The position numbers were made by a program, and so were the translations under genes. From Ceraceosorus guamensis (Eukaryota; Basidiomycota; Exobasidiomycetes; Ceraceosorales; Ceraceosoraceae), in NCBI RefSeq assembly GCF_003144195.1, contig NW_020290001.1, forward strand, positions 424,717 to 488,716: 64,000 bases of DNA. The letters run 5' to 3'. Within the stretch, counting starts at the first letter, position 1. Each line of letters starts with the position of its first letter. The notes beneath the pieces are model-generated. The model did no database searches and was not told the DNA's origin. It was given only the letters and a program-made list of their open reading frames with translations. This document shows, in pieces, positions 22,541 through 33,701 of the stretch.

Positions 22541-24449
22541 CTAGGGACCTCGTTGTTGTCCCAATACGTCAACGTTGACTGGCGCCCGGTGCGGGTCTAT
22601 GATCAGCACTGGATGGTATAACGGAAACTCCGGATCACGAACGCAAAGACTCACTGCGCTGACGGTGCCATTCTGGGCAAATACCTCTGTCAAAGTGCGG
22701 TCGACGACGACGTGGAGGTCGATGAGCTGATCACTCTTGGCGTCTGCTGGGTCACGCCTCAAAGGCATGACTGCAACGCTAGCTCTGTCCGTGAAGAACG
22801 AATTGGTGTCCGCGAACGTCACACCGGCCTTGCGCCGATCTGTGTAGATGGTTGCTGGGTCCCCAGGCTTGACGAGGGCTCCAATGTCGAGGAAATCCCC
22901 TCCGCGCGTCTTGACTCGCAGTCGCGCGGTCTCGGCGTTCTTGGCGTCTGCCGGCACAGCAAAGGTTGCACGCACATCGAAAGCACCATCACCCTTCAAT
23001 TGAACGGTGGTGTTGGATTTGGCCGGTCGCGCAAGCTCAGCTCCAGCCAATGTGCCGAATGGCAGAGGCTCCATCGAGAGCTGGTATCCGTTGTACATGG
23101 GATTCTGCGTCGAGAGGAGAGGTTCGGGCACTTCAGCATTGCTCAACCAAAACGCACATCCCGCACGACAGCACTCACGTATTGAGTCCACCTAGCAGTC
23201 ATAGTTCTCGGCAGACTCTGCGCGCTCCGCCAGCCGCTGTCACCACGTGCAGTGGGCGCCACTTGGGTGTACTGCCAGTTGCTAGCCCAGCCCTGGATGA
23301 TCGCCTGGCCTTGAGGAGCGTTAAAGTAGGTCTGGGCGGCGTAGAAGTCCTTTCCAAAGTCCGCAAAGCGAACGGCAGTGTCGTTTGCGGTGAATTTGCC
23401 GTTGGAAAAGTCTCCGAAGAAGTACTGCTGGACGCTGCCGCCGAGAGGAGCTCCGGGATTGATGGAGACTAGAAGCGTCCACATCTTCTCGCCATTTCTG
23501 GGTCCGCCCACAATAGGAATTTGCACTAAGCCTGGGCACTCAAACTGAGTGAAATTAGGACGTTCCGAGGTCAAATGACTGCGCACCACATTCGACTTCT
23601 TAGTCCAACGCACCTGGTATCCCCAAAGTCCGCCCGAGAAGCGCGAAGTCTCCTGCCATGACTTGAGGTCGGAGCTGGTGTAAAAGCCGACTTCGTAGGA
23701 CTGAGGATGAGCCACAGCCATGACCCAGTGACTATTTTGCTCGTCCCAAAATACCTGTCGTCTCGAAATATGGTGCCATCAGTCACGTGATGTAAAGGCT
23801 CAACGAGCACGGAACAGCCTCAAAGCCGCCTCACCTTTGGGTCTCTGAATTGGGTCGTCTTGAGATCAATCACCGGATTCCTCTCGTATTTGGTAAAAGT
23901 GTATCCACCGTCCTTGCTGTAAGCAATGTCCTGCGTCTGGTTGTCTTCGGTGTTGAGGGTGTAGATGGCAATCACCCTGTCGCCGGGCTTGACGTCGTCT
24001 CCAAAGAAGCCGGACGTGTTGTTGCGGTCGACCACGATAGAGCCAGAGAAGATGCCCTCGCCTGCCTTTTCCGGCGCAAGTGCGATGGGATGATTGTCCC
24101 ATGCATATCCGTCCTTGGACGTCGCGTGACCCCAATGTTGATTGCCAGCGACTGTTTGATTTGGGTTGTACTGAAAGTAGAGATGGAAGAGACCATCATC
24201 GTCGACGAATAGACCATTTGGGTCATTCATGAAGCCAGCGCTTGGGCTGTAATGAATTTGCGGTCGATCAGTCTCTTGATACATTCCCTCAAAGGGCGCA
24301 GCACCGTTGCTTGTAGCGCAAGCTGTCTGATTCTTGGTGCCCGCTTGCCCGAGCTTGCTGGAAGCTTCGCTACTGGCTGCCGGATGGGCAGTCACTGCCA
24401 CTACCAGCGCTGCAACAGAAACTGCTGCTCCGAAAAGACTTGGAAGCAT
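22541..24449 (-). CDS. Secreted invertase (GH32 beta-fructofuranosidase)
   Basis: Four exons (23835-24449, 23614-23754, 23179-23544, 22541-23104) give 561 residues. GH32 enzymes hydrolyse the fructosyl bond of sucrose and related fructans. A signal peptide is clear (hydrophobic [17 protein letters not shown]). The catalytic triad is intact: nucleophile Asp76 in FMNDPNG, transition-state stabiliser Asp203 in FRDPK, and acid/base Glu254 in FECPGL. FSGS and [12 protein letters not shown] are also present. The C-terminal beta-sandwich module includes [20 protein letters not shown]. Several NxT sites suggest N-glycosylation. The ATG at 24449 directly precedes the signal peptide. Intron 2 (23545-23613) is 69 nt, stop-free and in frame, so a retained form would stay translatable. 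A TATAAG box lies upstream. Specificity for sucrose rather than inulin is not proven. Confidence 0.92.
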
Positions 24450-26284
24450 TTTTAAGTATTTGCTCGTGATGGGTGGCTGCTTCTGTGGTGCGTTCACTTC
24501 CGAGCCAGGAGACGAATGCAAGTCGCTCAGCTTTCGCGATGGATTCTGATGGGATCCTGCTTCGTTGTCAGAAGGTCGCCTGCTTATAAACACTTTCTTG
24601 TGTTTTTTGATGGCCCACGTCCACGCACAAGCAGTCTTCCAGAGGCCTGAAGGACGCGCGGTTCGTCTTTTGCCATGACTTGTGCCTGAGGGTAGGATCT
24701 GCGCGCTGAATCGTGTATGTGCACCGCGCTCCGCCGCAGATGTCTGCTATACGTACCGCCGCGCCATTTGCGGCGCATCTTCGGGCCTCTGCGCGACGAC
24801 CATTCATCGATTCGTCACAGTGCAGCCAATTATACCCGTCACACGTAAGACCGGACGACCGACGTGGGCCCAGTCATGAGCTCAGTCAAGAGGGCAAAGC
24901 TTTGGCGACCAAGTGCCCTACCGCCACCGAGGGGCCCCGCTCTGCGACTCTTCAGAGGGTTTTGCACAAGTGCCAGGACCTGCATGACGCGGTGCCGTGA
25001 AGTCGACCGACTCGTTTGATGGATGGCATGACCGCTCCAGCAGAAGGTGCTGGCTGGAAGTACTGGGCTGGCTGCATGCGCCCCGGTCCAAAAGATCGTT
25101 TGGAAGATTCAAACACGCGGGGCAGCGCAACAAACCCCACCTGGCGTCCTAATCTCCGCGCAAACGGCAAGCGATTACAAAGCGGGGCACACGCATGCGA
25201 TCTGCCAAGATGAACGACTTGGGCTACATTAGGCTCTCTACCGACAAGCTTGTCAGCTGTGGGCAGCTCTGAGCTCAGTAGCTCAAAGGGAGAGGAGGGC
25301 CGGCGCCAAGAAGGCTAGCTTGCGACGAGTCAAGAGATCTCATGCAGGGGAGAAGCTAGTGGCTCAGCATCGGTCAGCGGTCGGTGCGGCCCCCATGACA
25401 CGGCGGCACGGTACGGCACGGCACGGCGCTCCGTGATCAATATCCGTGGATTGTGGTTGCTGCGATGCCGATGGCCAGCCGCCTCTCCCTTAAATGACCA
25501 AGTCCATCCTATTCAAGATTTTCAAATTGCCTCGGCTCGCCCAGCCCGCGTCCGATCGCAGTACCAGAGCATGCCGGGATTGGTCGTTCATTGCCATAAA
25601 GGCAACATGACAAAAGCAGAGCTGGCGCGCATGGCGAAGACACTGCTTGCGTAGACAGCGGCCGCGAGTGGGCGTGCACCACTTCCGACACAAGGGTGCC
25701 CAATCACATCTACGATTGGTGTCTTTGCAAATGTTGATCGCAACATCGACTGCGCTTGTCTGTCCCATCATTGCGCAGTCGTACCCCGACGACACATGAT
25801 TTATTGCTCATCGGTAACGTGCGATCGGTGCTCGAGTGAGACGTTGCGGACTCATTGCCCACCTTTTGAGCGCAATGAACATCTAAAGGCGGTTGCTCGA
25901 CCCCGTCTCACGCCCAACGTCGATGCGGTGGACGACCGACGTAAGACAGCACAATCCAATCAATTGGTTTGGCAGCATCGAGAGAAGATCAAATCGAAAT
26001 CCCGTCCATGCAAGCGATGGTTGTTCGGAAGGGGCGAAGCCCGGCTAAGCGCTCCAGCATTTCGAAGCAGATACGAATGTGCAATTGCAGGGCTGATGCT
26101 AGAGTACACGCGGAGCAAAGAGAGCATGTGTGTCATTTGCAAGGACACTTCGAGACGGCTCGACGATCGCGCGGAAGATGAGCATCACCCGTAAGTTTTG
26201 CGATCCGCAGCTGCAAATCAACAGAGAGGGAAATTAATCGAAAGAGATTCCGCGGCAAGTGTGGGACCACGGCGGTCCGGTGTA
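24450..26284. other. 1.8 kb gene-free region upstream of invertase
   Basis: Between the invertase start and the CorA-type gene stop, both on the minus strand. It holds the invertase promoter. No second gene is supported: the open frames of 65-130 codons lack motifs. A short run of CGGCAC-type units lies near 25400-25427. Confidence 0.5.
24583..24588 (-). promoter_or_regulatory. TATA box of the invertase gene
   Basis: TTTATAAG on the minus strand, about 135 nt before the invertase ATG. It matches the TATAAG/TATAAA element seen before the other secreted hydrolase genes in this window. Confidence 0.5.
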
Positions 26285-29200
26285 TCATCGCATCTTGCGC
26301 CGCTCGGCAGTGCGTCGACGGGCGGTCCGTTTCAGGTAGCGCACATAGAGTATGATGGTAGGCGGTACTAGCAGGATGCCACCGAGAACACCGCCCAGGA
26401 CTTCGTACTTGAGTTGCTCTCCAGGCTGTAGCTTGTCTGGATGTGTGTTCGTCGGCACTGTGACGTTGGTGCCAAAGAGTGCTAGGATGACTTGCATGCT
26501 GATGATCGTGACTGTGATGGAGACGAGGATGACCAGGATCTCGTCCGTGCTGTGGCTGACTTGGGTATTGTTGATTCGGATGGCGTTGAGATAGGCTGTG
26601 TGAATTTCTGCAAGTCTGGCTTCCGCCGAAGCGAGGTGGGCCAGCTGAGTGATGATATGGTCGTGCACGTCGCCCATGTAGATCGACATCTCCGCCGCCG
26701 CAGTCGTACTGGTGCCGCGCAGTTCTACAAGGCGTTTGCGTAGACCGCGCACCACGTCATTCTTGGGCGTCAAAATGCGAGACAGACCAGTCACGATCTT
26801 CCGGTCCAAAGTGATGCGCCTCAACATCTCGCTTTGCTGCTGCGCCGTCTCTGATAAGAATTTGGTGATGCGGTCGCCCTTGGGTTTGTTGAGGCGAAAG
26901 ATTCGTTGAACTACACTGCGCGGCGTTGCTTCCTCTCGAGATGCTAGATTGCTCTCATCGATAGCGCCGTACGGCAAAGCTGCTGAGCGAATTCGAGATA
27001 CGCGCACTCTCTTTTCCGTCAGGGCGGCTGGCAAATTCCTTGCCACTCGGTCCGGCAATACGAGTCGGGGACATGCACGGAGGACGTATCGCTGTCGACG
27101 AACATGCGATTCATAGGCTCTTGGTAGCGCCGAGGAATCAGATTGGTCGAGGGTGTGACTTGACTTGGGCCGCGCGACATCTGTAACGCCTTGTGCGACT
27201 AGCGAGGCGCGACGTTTGGCCTCAATGCGACGGGCTACCCTCCGCTCTCGACGATTCATCGGGAAGGGCTCGCTCGTCAGCATCTCTACTTCCTCCACCT
27301 CTTGCTCAACAAACGCAAGCAAGGGAAAGAAGGTATCGACAGATGAGTCGTAAAGCCCGTGCGCTATCCAGTCAGAGGTGAGCTCTGCTGGTTGATCCAC
27401 ATCTAGGAGTCGTCGCTGCACGCGTCCCACATGCTTGCGAACGTTACCAAAATGAAACTGATAGCGTGCAGTGTGACGGCGGTGAGCAGCGAATAGCAAA
27501 AGGCTGAGTGACTTGCGGCACACTCACCGAGATGACTCCATGCGTGAAGACCACCAGATATAGAGCAGTGCCACCTACGCTCACACCTTCAAGGCCCTGT
27601 CTGCCGTCGAGACCCTCGATGATGTCAACGCGAGGACGCGAAGCTTCGGGCGAAGAGCCAGCTGACTCGTCCAGTGGCCTGGAGGATTGGGCTACTAAGC
27701 CCTGCGGCAGCTTTTCTTGATTCGCCTGACCGACTGCTGGACTCGCGTCCTTTGCAGAGTCACCTTTGAGCTCCTGCATCTCGATGGATTCGCTGGGCGA
27801 CGCGTCGGTTTGCTTTCCGCCTTTGACCACGTTACTTGCGAAGGCATTGAGTGGGGTCGACTCGCTCGAGCTGCTCTGCGCCTTGTCACCGGCAAGCGTG
27901 CGACTGCTTAGCGAAGCCTCGCTGCCGGTCGTATACCGAAAGTATCGCTCATCGACGGTGCGCAAGACGACAAAGTAATAGCCTAACGTCTCGAACGATT
28001 CGATCTTCTCTCGCTGTTCTTCTTGCAGTATGTCCTCCACAGTAAGGGGGTGAAGCGGGAACATCTAACGGAGACGCAGCGTCCAGACGGTCAATGATAC
28101 ACGCGGCCGCGCAACTGAGGACGATTATGCGCTCACCTTGCTCAATTCTGTCATGTCAAGGTAAGTAGGACAGTCGATGTCCAGCCACCATGCGGCGTGA
28201 CGCTTCAGTGAGTGCGAGGGAGGGCTGGCCCCTTTGGGACTTGGCTGCTTCCCAGCCGACCCTTCTCCTATTTGCGTTGTGCTGCTTTCTTCACCACTCG
28301 CCCGTCCCTGCACATCGATGGCAGCAGGTGGAGACTCTTCCAAAGGTAGAGCAGCCTCGGGAAGCGGCTCCCATCCCCCCGGATCCTCCGCCTCAAATCC
28401 TCTCGCAAACTCGCTTGTCAGTGCAGTGTGAGGTGTCAACGGCACGTCACTCATATGCCAACCTGTGTGTCTCTCGTCGGTAGCATGACGTCGTCTAGCT
28501 CGATGTGGGTTGGACTGGCTCGACTGCAGACGGACGTGAGGACTTTTTGGCCCGCGGCTTCGATCAGAGTGTATGCTACCCGACGAACTTTTCTGAGCGT
28601 TGTCGCCGCTCTGCGACGCTGACCTGACGGCTGGCTGTGCTGCGCTCTGGGCACTGGAACTAGATCCACCTTGATCAGGGAGTGTCAACTGCAGCGCCAA
28701 GTCGCCTTCCTCATTATGTTCTGCAGTGTCGACATACTGCGCCGCATCGGATTCTTCTTGTGTTTCTGTCGGAGCAAATGCAGCGCGACGTCGATGGCGT
28801 GGGCGCGATGCTCCTTCTTGCCGCATCGCGCTACGTTGATCAGTGCGATGAGAATGACGATGGTGTCGTGTCAACTCGGGCCTGCCCAGATCGCCTTCAC
28901 GACCATCTGCTTGACGCCTCCACCTCCTGAGCGCGTGCAGTCGCTGTGTGATGCCATCCCGCCTCAAAGTATTGAATATCTTGCTCGCTGCAATATCCTC
29001 GCCCTCCATATCGGTCAGAGCACCCTCCGTCAGTGGTACTGGAGTGTAGAGCGAGTAGTGGGTGACGCCGCCAGCTTTCTCCTTTGCAGCCCTAGCCTTT
29101 CTCCGAGCGGCTCGAGAGGCGGCGCCGAGCTTCTTGGCGTCCCTCTGCCTCTCTTTCCGGAGCTGACGCCGCCTACGTCTTGCAGCTCGCTCGGCTCTAC

Positions 29201-30287
29201 GTGTGTTGACCGCCCTCATGGCAGCTATCGGATGTAAAGCTGGGGTTCTCGGGGTGCCTGGCGGCGGTGAACCACCTCTTATAGACACAGATATGCTTGG
29301 CTTCCGCTGCCTTCTTCGAAAACGCGCCAGCGGTCCCGACGTCGCCGAAATCTGACTGTGGAAGGAGCGACTGGTGTGGCGGCTTGCAGCGCTGGAAGCG
29401 CTAGCTGCGCTTCGCCTCGATCGATTGCTTGACCGGCTGCGGCTCGAGGAGTCGCTCTGAGCAGATGGGCTTGCACGTCCACTGGACTCGCCTCGATGAA
29501 GTGTGGAGTGTCTGGAGCGCCGTGAGCCAGCGCTGCTTGATGAGCTGGTTGAGCTGGTGCTGCTGGAAGAAGAAGTGCTGCTTCCATCACTGCCATCACT
29601 GCTGCTGCTGCTACTACTACTATTACTACTGCTGCTGCTACTGCTACTACTGTCATCACCAAAGAAGGCTCGCAGACGAGCGAGAGTGAGTCGACCATCC
29701 CTCTCGCTGTTCGACGAGCTGCTTGAGCTGCTCCCGCTGCTGGAACTGCTACTGCTTGAGCTGGACGAGCTGCTGTTGCTACTGCTATTGCTATCGGAGT
29801 CTGCACTGCTAGCTCGGCTTCTGTTCCGACTTCTTCTGCGCCGAGAGGGGCCCTCCATGCGTCTTCCACTGCGTCGTGCGGCCCTTCTTCGGGCGCGAGA
29901 AGCATTCACGTAATCATCAAGACCCCGATACACTTCCTCATCGTTGTACCCTTCCGGCAAATCGTAGCGCCTGATACGTCGATTCTCCGGAGCAAAATGT
30001 AGCACAGCGCCCTTGCGCTTGTTGGACTCGATGGTGGCGTGGTCTGCCAAGGCCGAGGTGGAAGGCGGCAGCTGGGCTTGGATCGGTGGTCTCACAGCTC
30101 TCCGTTTGCTTGCAGGCATGCCAGAGACGAATGCCTGATGCAAAGCTTCTGTTGTCAGCTCATCTGGCGCAGGCGGAGCGGCCACACTTTCTTGAGGCAG
30201 CATAGGAGCAGTTGTGACACTTCTCCGCCTTGAAGGGCCAGCCTGTTGAGAGACGGACAGAGGGTCGGCCATGCTGGGATCCAGCAT
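26285..30287 (-). CDS. CorA/Alr1-family metal-ion transporter with GTN motif
   Basis: Three exons, all phase 0 (28137-30287, 27528-28064, 26285-27457), give 1286 residues. The family (yeast Alr1, Alr2, Mnr2) moves magnesium or other divalent ions through a pentameric channel. Core blocks are CPTYLDMTELSK joined to MFPLHPLTVEDILQEEQREK, then ETLGYYFVVLRTVD, a long helical arm, and two C-terminal helices (ILVILVSITVTIISMQVILALF and GGVLGGILLVPPTIILYVRYL). The usual GMN selectivity motif after helix 1 reads GTN (codons at 26465-26473, about residues 1225-1227). The first 700 residues are a disordered cytosolic extension with Arg/Ser stretches and long serine runs (nt 29540-29840). It may be an Alr1/Mnr2 relative with altered selectivity or a regulatory paralogue. 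The start may be 30287 or the in-frame ATG at 30272. Confidence 0.85.
29540..29840 (-). repeat. Serine-codon low-complexity tract in the CorA-type gene
   Basis: Runs of AGC, AGT and TCC-type serine codons, broken by Asp, Asn and Gly, encode two polyserine blocks in the N-terminal extension. Mixed codon use argues that selection or drift kept serine itself, rather than a pure triplet expansion. The opposite strand reads as polyleucine, which produces a spurious open frame. Confidence 0.85.
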
Positions 30288-31695
30288 TCGGGAGAAACGG
30301 GATTGGTGGTGGTGTCAGAGCTACGGGCTGACAGAGCTCTGAGCTGCCCTCATCGTTCGCTAAGCGAGGATGACTGAGGAGCAGATCAAGGGTTCATGAA
30401 GGTTGGGAGACGGTGAGCAAGGTCTAGGCGCAGCAGGGTACAGCAGAGCAAGCCCTCAATCGCGTCTGTCTGGGCGAGCGCGTGACCTCAAAGTCGTGAG
30501 TTGGAAATTGCGCGCCGAGGGTGGATACGAGACGCTGCAGCGGATATCAGCAAGCATCGGCGCAAAGAGTGGGAGTGGGAGAGGGAGAGATGACAGGGGC
30601 CTTTGGTTGCCTGGGGAAGGGCAAGCAAGAGTCGAAAGAAAGATGAGTGAACCTCTCCTGACACTCACAGTATACATGCGAGATCTCGCCTTTTGTGTGG
30701 CTTGAACAAGCACGCGCACCTCGTCAAGCGCGGCGGGCTATTTTCATCCACGGCACACACAAGCCTCCATGATCGCGCGCGCGTCCTCCAAGCCGGCCGC
30801 GTGCATGCCGTGCCGAAGTTTGTCGTATCGCGCGCTCCCGCTTCTCCATATGCTGTATCACGTGCTGAAACTTGGATCACGTGCGCAGCAGCGACCACAT
30901 CCGAACTCAAGACCTCATGACTTCAAGATTCGACTCTCTTCTTCTAGATCTGACTTTTTGACTTGACTCATAACTCGTGGCTCGTCAAACGCTTTTCCCC
31001 GCCTTGATGACCCTTGACCCTTACGTGTGTAGCAAGCCAGGTAGCTCTCTCTCGCGGAAATAGAGCTACAATGCTATGGGTGCACGTCTGAGGTTCGGCT
31101 GGGCTCCAAAAAGCCAACCCCTTTCCGGTTCCGGCATTCAAGATTGCGATTGAGGAATCTGACTTCAAGGGCGAGCAGAGTCGATTGCAGGTACAGCCAG
31201 CCGTCGTGAAAGCGTCACGCCTGATTCGGAGCGCCTTGCGGTGCTCAAGACGGTCAGACGTTGTGACCGTCTCAAAGGTTCGTGAACAATCGTGGGCATG
31301 CCCTCGTTCCACAATTAAGAGATCTTTCAAGACGAGCCCACGAGCGGATACCTGCGCTCGGGCTCCGAAATGGGCGACCTTCTATACTTCGGCAGCAGCG
31401 GCGGATGCGGGGGCCCATCGGCGGTGTGTCGGTGTCCAAACACGCTAAGGCGCGCGCAATGTCAGCACGCATATGCGCAGCAGCAGCGGCAACTTGAATC
31501 GCAGGCAGCGCAACATCCGACGAGTTTCGCCGACGGCCCCGTGGGGTTGTGTGCTGCATGTCAGTAGCAGACACGATCGAGTCGCAATTCAGATTGACTC
31601 CGAGCCTTAGGTGTGATTCTTCACTCCTCTCTGACACGACGGTGAATTCATCCCGCTTCAGTGCACCTCAGATTGCCTAGTCCTGTACATATCTA

Positions 31696-31774
31696 CTGGG
31701 GGCTGGAGAGATGCATGCAATTTCTTGCCCTAACGCAAGCTTGGCACATGTGGGGTTTTCTTCTCACTCTGGGG
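31696..31774 (+). promoter_or_regulatory. Cluster of three CreA/Mig1-like sites
   Basis: CTGGGG, GTGGGG and CTGGGG occur within 80 bp, 220-300 nt before the alpha-galactosidase ATG. SYGGRG is the published binding consensus of fungal CreA-type carbon catabolite repressors. Glucose repression of this gene is therefore plausible, but it is inferred from short motifs only. Confidence 0.3.
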
Positions 31775-31908
31775 TAGGATGAGCGCAGGGACTGACTCCC
31801 TAGCCTACTGTAGCTTACCTTGTTCCTGATATCATGACTGATCAGCAGCTCGACACTCTCTTGTGCTTGTTAGAATTTTTGCCCTTGTTGTCTAGGCGCA
31901 GCTTCGCC

Positions 31909-31916
31909 TATAAGAG
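31909..31916 (+). promoter_or_regulatory. TATA box of the alpha-galactosidase gene
   Basis: CCTATAAGAG, about 82-89 nt before the ATG. Spacing and sequence fit a TATA element for a regulated promoter. Confidence 0.5.
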
Positions 31917-31997
31917 CAAAGCCGATCTTCCCCATTGAGTCTCGCACCTTCACATTTCGGTTCCTCACTCTCGTCACTCTCGAGACCTCTGTCCAAC

Positions 31998-33701
31998 ATG
32001 CTGTCCTCTCTCGTGCTTCTTCTGAGCTCCGCAGCAGGATCTGCTCTAGCGCTCAACAATGGCCTGGCAACAACTCCGCAGATGGGCTGGGTGAGTCGAC
32101 AGCGAAGGCGGCCTCGATTGCGCAGACAAAGTTGACATTTGTCCTGGTTCATCTCTATTCCTCGTCCAACTTTAGAATACGGTGAGTGATGAAGAGAGGG
32201 TGGTGCCATGCGGGGATCAGACGCTTTAACGCACCCATACGCCGCCCTGCTGCTTCAGTGGAACTATCATGCTTGCGAAATTAACTCGAGCGTGATCTTG
32301 GATGCTGCCAGCGCAATCAAGCAGCGTGGACTTGATCAGCTTGGGTACAAATACGTAAGTCTGTGAGCCGCACCCGAGGATTTGAAAAGTTGGCAGGGAA
32401 GCTGACGCGCTGGGTCGATGATTTGTAGGTCGTCATTGATGACTGCTGGCAGGCCGCTGAGCGTGACAGCCAAGGCCGCATCCCAGCAGACCCTCAGAAG
32501 TGGCCAGGAGGCCTGAAGAACGTTACGGATGCCGTTCACCAGATGGGTCTGCTGGCAGGCATCTACAGCTCTGCTGGAGTCCTCACGTGCGGCCGCAGGC
32601 TTGGCTCGCTGGATCACGAAGAGGTCGATGCGAATTCGTGGGCAGAGGCAGGTTTCGACTATCTCAAGTACGACAATTGTGGGTGGACTGCAGCCTCAGT
32701 GTTGTGCTATTGTGCTTCGGTCGCGTGTCTTGCTCACACGGCACCTACGCTCTATCAGGCTTCAATCAAGGTCGAGCAGGCACACCCAAGCTCAGCTTCG
32801 ATCGTTACAATGCCATGGGTGAAGCGCTGAACAAGACTGGCAGAGCGATTCTGTACTCGGCGTGCAACTGGGGAGAAGATGGACCTTGGAACTTTGGAAG
32901 CGAAATCTTCAACAGGTGAGAGATCGCGTTGCTCTGACACTGATAGGCGCAAGGAACGATATCCCCTCTGACGTGCTGCGGTTTATTCTTAGCTGGCGCA
33001 TGAGCGGTGATGTGGCCAATTCGTTCGACAGAGCATCCGACTACTGCCCGTGCGAAAGCACCATCGGCTGCCAACTTGCAGGCTTCCACTGCAACATTCG
33101 CAAGATCATCAACATGGCCGCACCATTGGGTCAAAAGGCTGGTCCTGGACGATGGAACGACCTCGACATGCTTCAAGTCGGCAATGGCGCTTTGAACCGA
33201 GATGAAAGCATCACTCATTTCTCTCTCTGGTCTGCTCTCAAATCTCCACTCATCCTCGGCAACGATGTATCCACCGACTTGACTCGTTTCTCAAACGAAA
33301 GTCTGGCCATCGTCGCCAACGAGCATGTCATCGCAGTGAACCAGGACCCTCTTGGAACGCCAGCCGAGCGAATTCTCAACTTGGACAGCGGCACCCACCA
33401 AATTTGGACCGGGCCTCTGACCAACGGCTCCTACGTCGTGGCCATGGTCAACTTTGCCGAGGAGCCTTGGACAAGAACATTGACTCTGGCCGACATCTTC
33501 TACGATGCTGGCAAGGAGGATCAGCAGGCCCGCTCTGCTGCGTGGAATGTCTATGACTTGTGGGCGGGCGTCGATTACGAGGCGCCTGCGAGGCGCGAAC
33601 TCACTCTGATGGAAGGCAGTCCCTTTAGAGAATCGCTCGCAGAGAGCACCATCCCTCCGCACGGCACTGTGATGCTCAGACTCACGCCTGCTGAGCAGTA
33701 A
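31998..33701 (+). CDS. Secreted alpha-galactosidase (GH27)
   Basis: Six exons (31998-32090, 32176-32181, 32259-32354, 32429-32678, 32759-32915, 32993-33701) give 436 residues. GH27 enzymes release terminal alpha-galactose from melibiose, raffinose or galactomannan. A signal peptide is present (LSSLVLLLSSAAGSALA). The canonical MGWNTWNYHAC block can only be rebuilt with a 6-nt exon coding Asn-Thr. The nucleophile is Asp147 in LKYDNC, split by an intron; the acid/base is Asp207 in SWRMSGDVANSF. VIDDCW, RWNDLDMLQVGNG, HFSLWSALKSPLILGND and AVNQDPLG are also present, followed by the C-terminal beta-sandwich. The pattern CPCESTIGCQLAGFHC matches the yeast MEL1-type subfamily. It is probably secreted and sugar-regulated; promoter elements are listed separately. 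Confidence 0.92.

Larger units (their letters stand above)
30288..31997. other. Divergent promoter region (CorA-type / alpha-galactosidase)
   Basis: 1.7 kb between divergent start codons. No coding region is supported. The right part contains three SYGGRG-type sites (31696-31701, 31750-31755, 31769-31774) and a TATAAG box serving the alpha-galactosidase gene. TCGTGA-like motifs also occur. Confidence 0.5.

Noticed and set aside
29503-29913. Plus-strand open frame reading as polyleucine
   Set aside because: It is the antisense of the serine-codon tract in the CorA-type gene, has no other protein features, and lies inside a well-supported coding exon.
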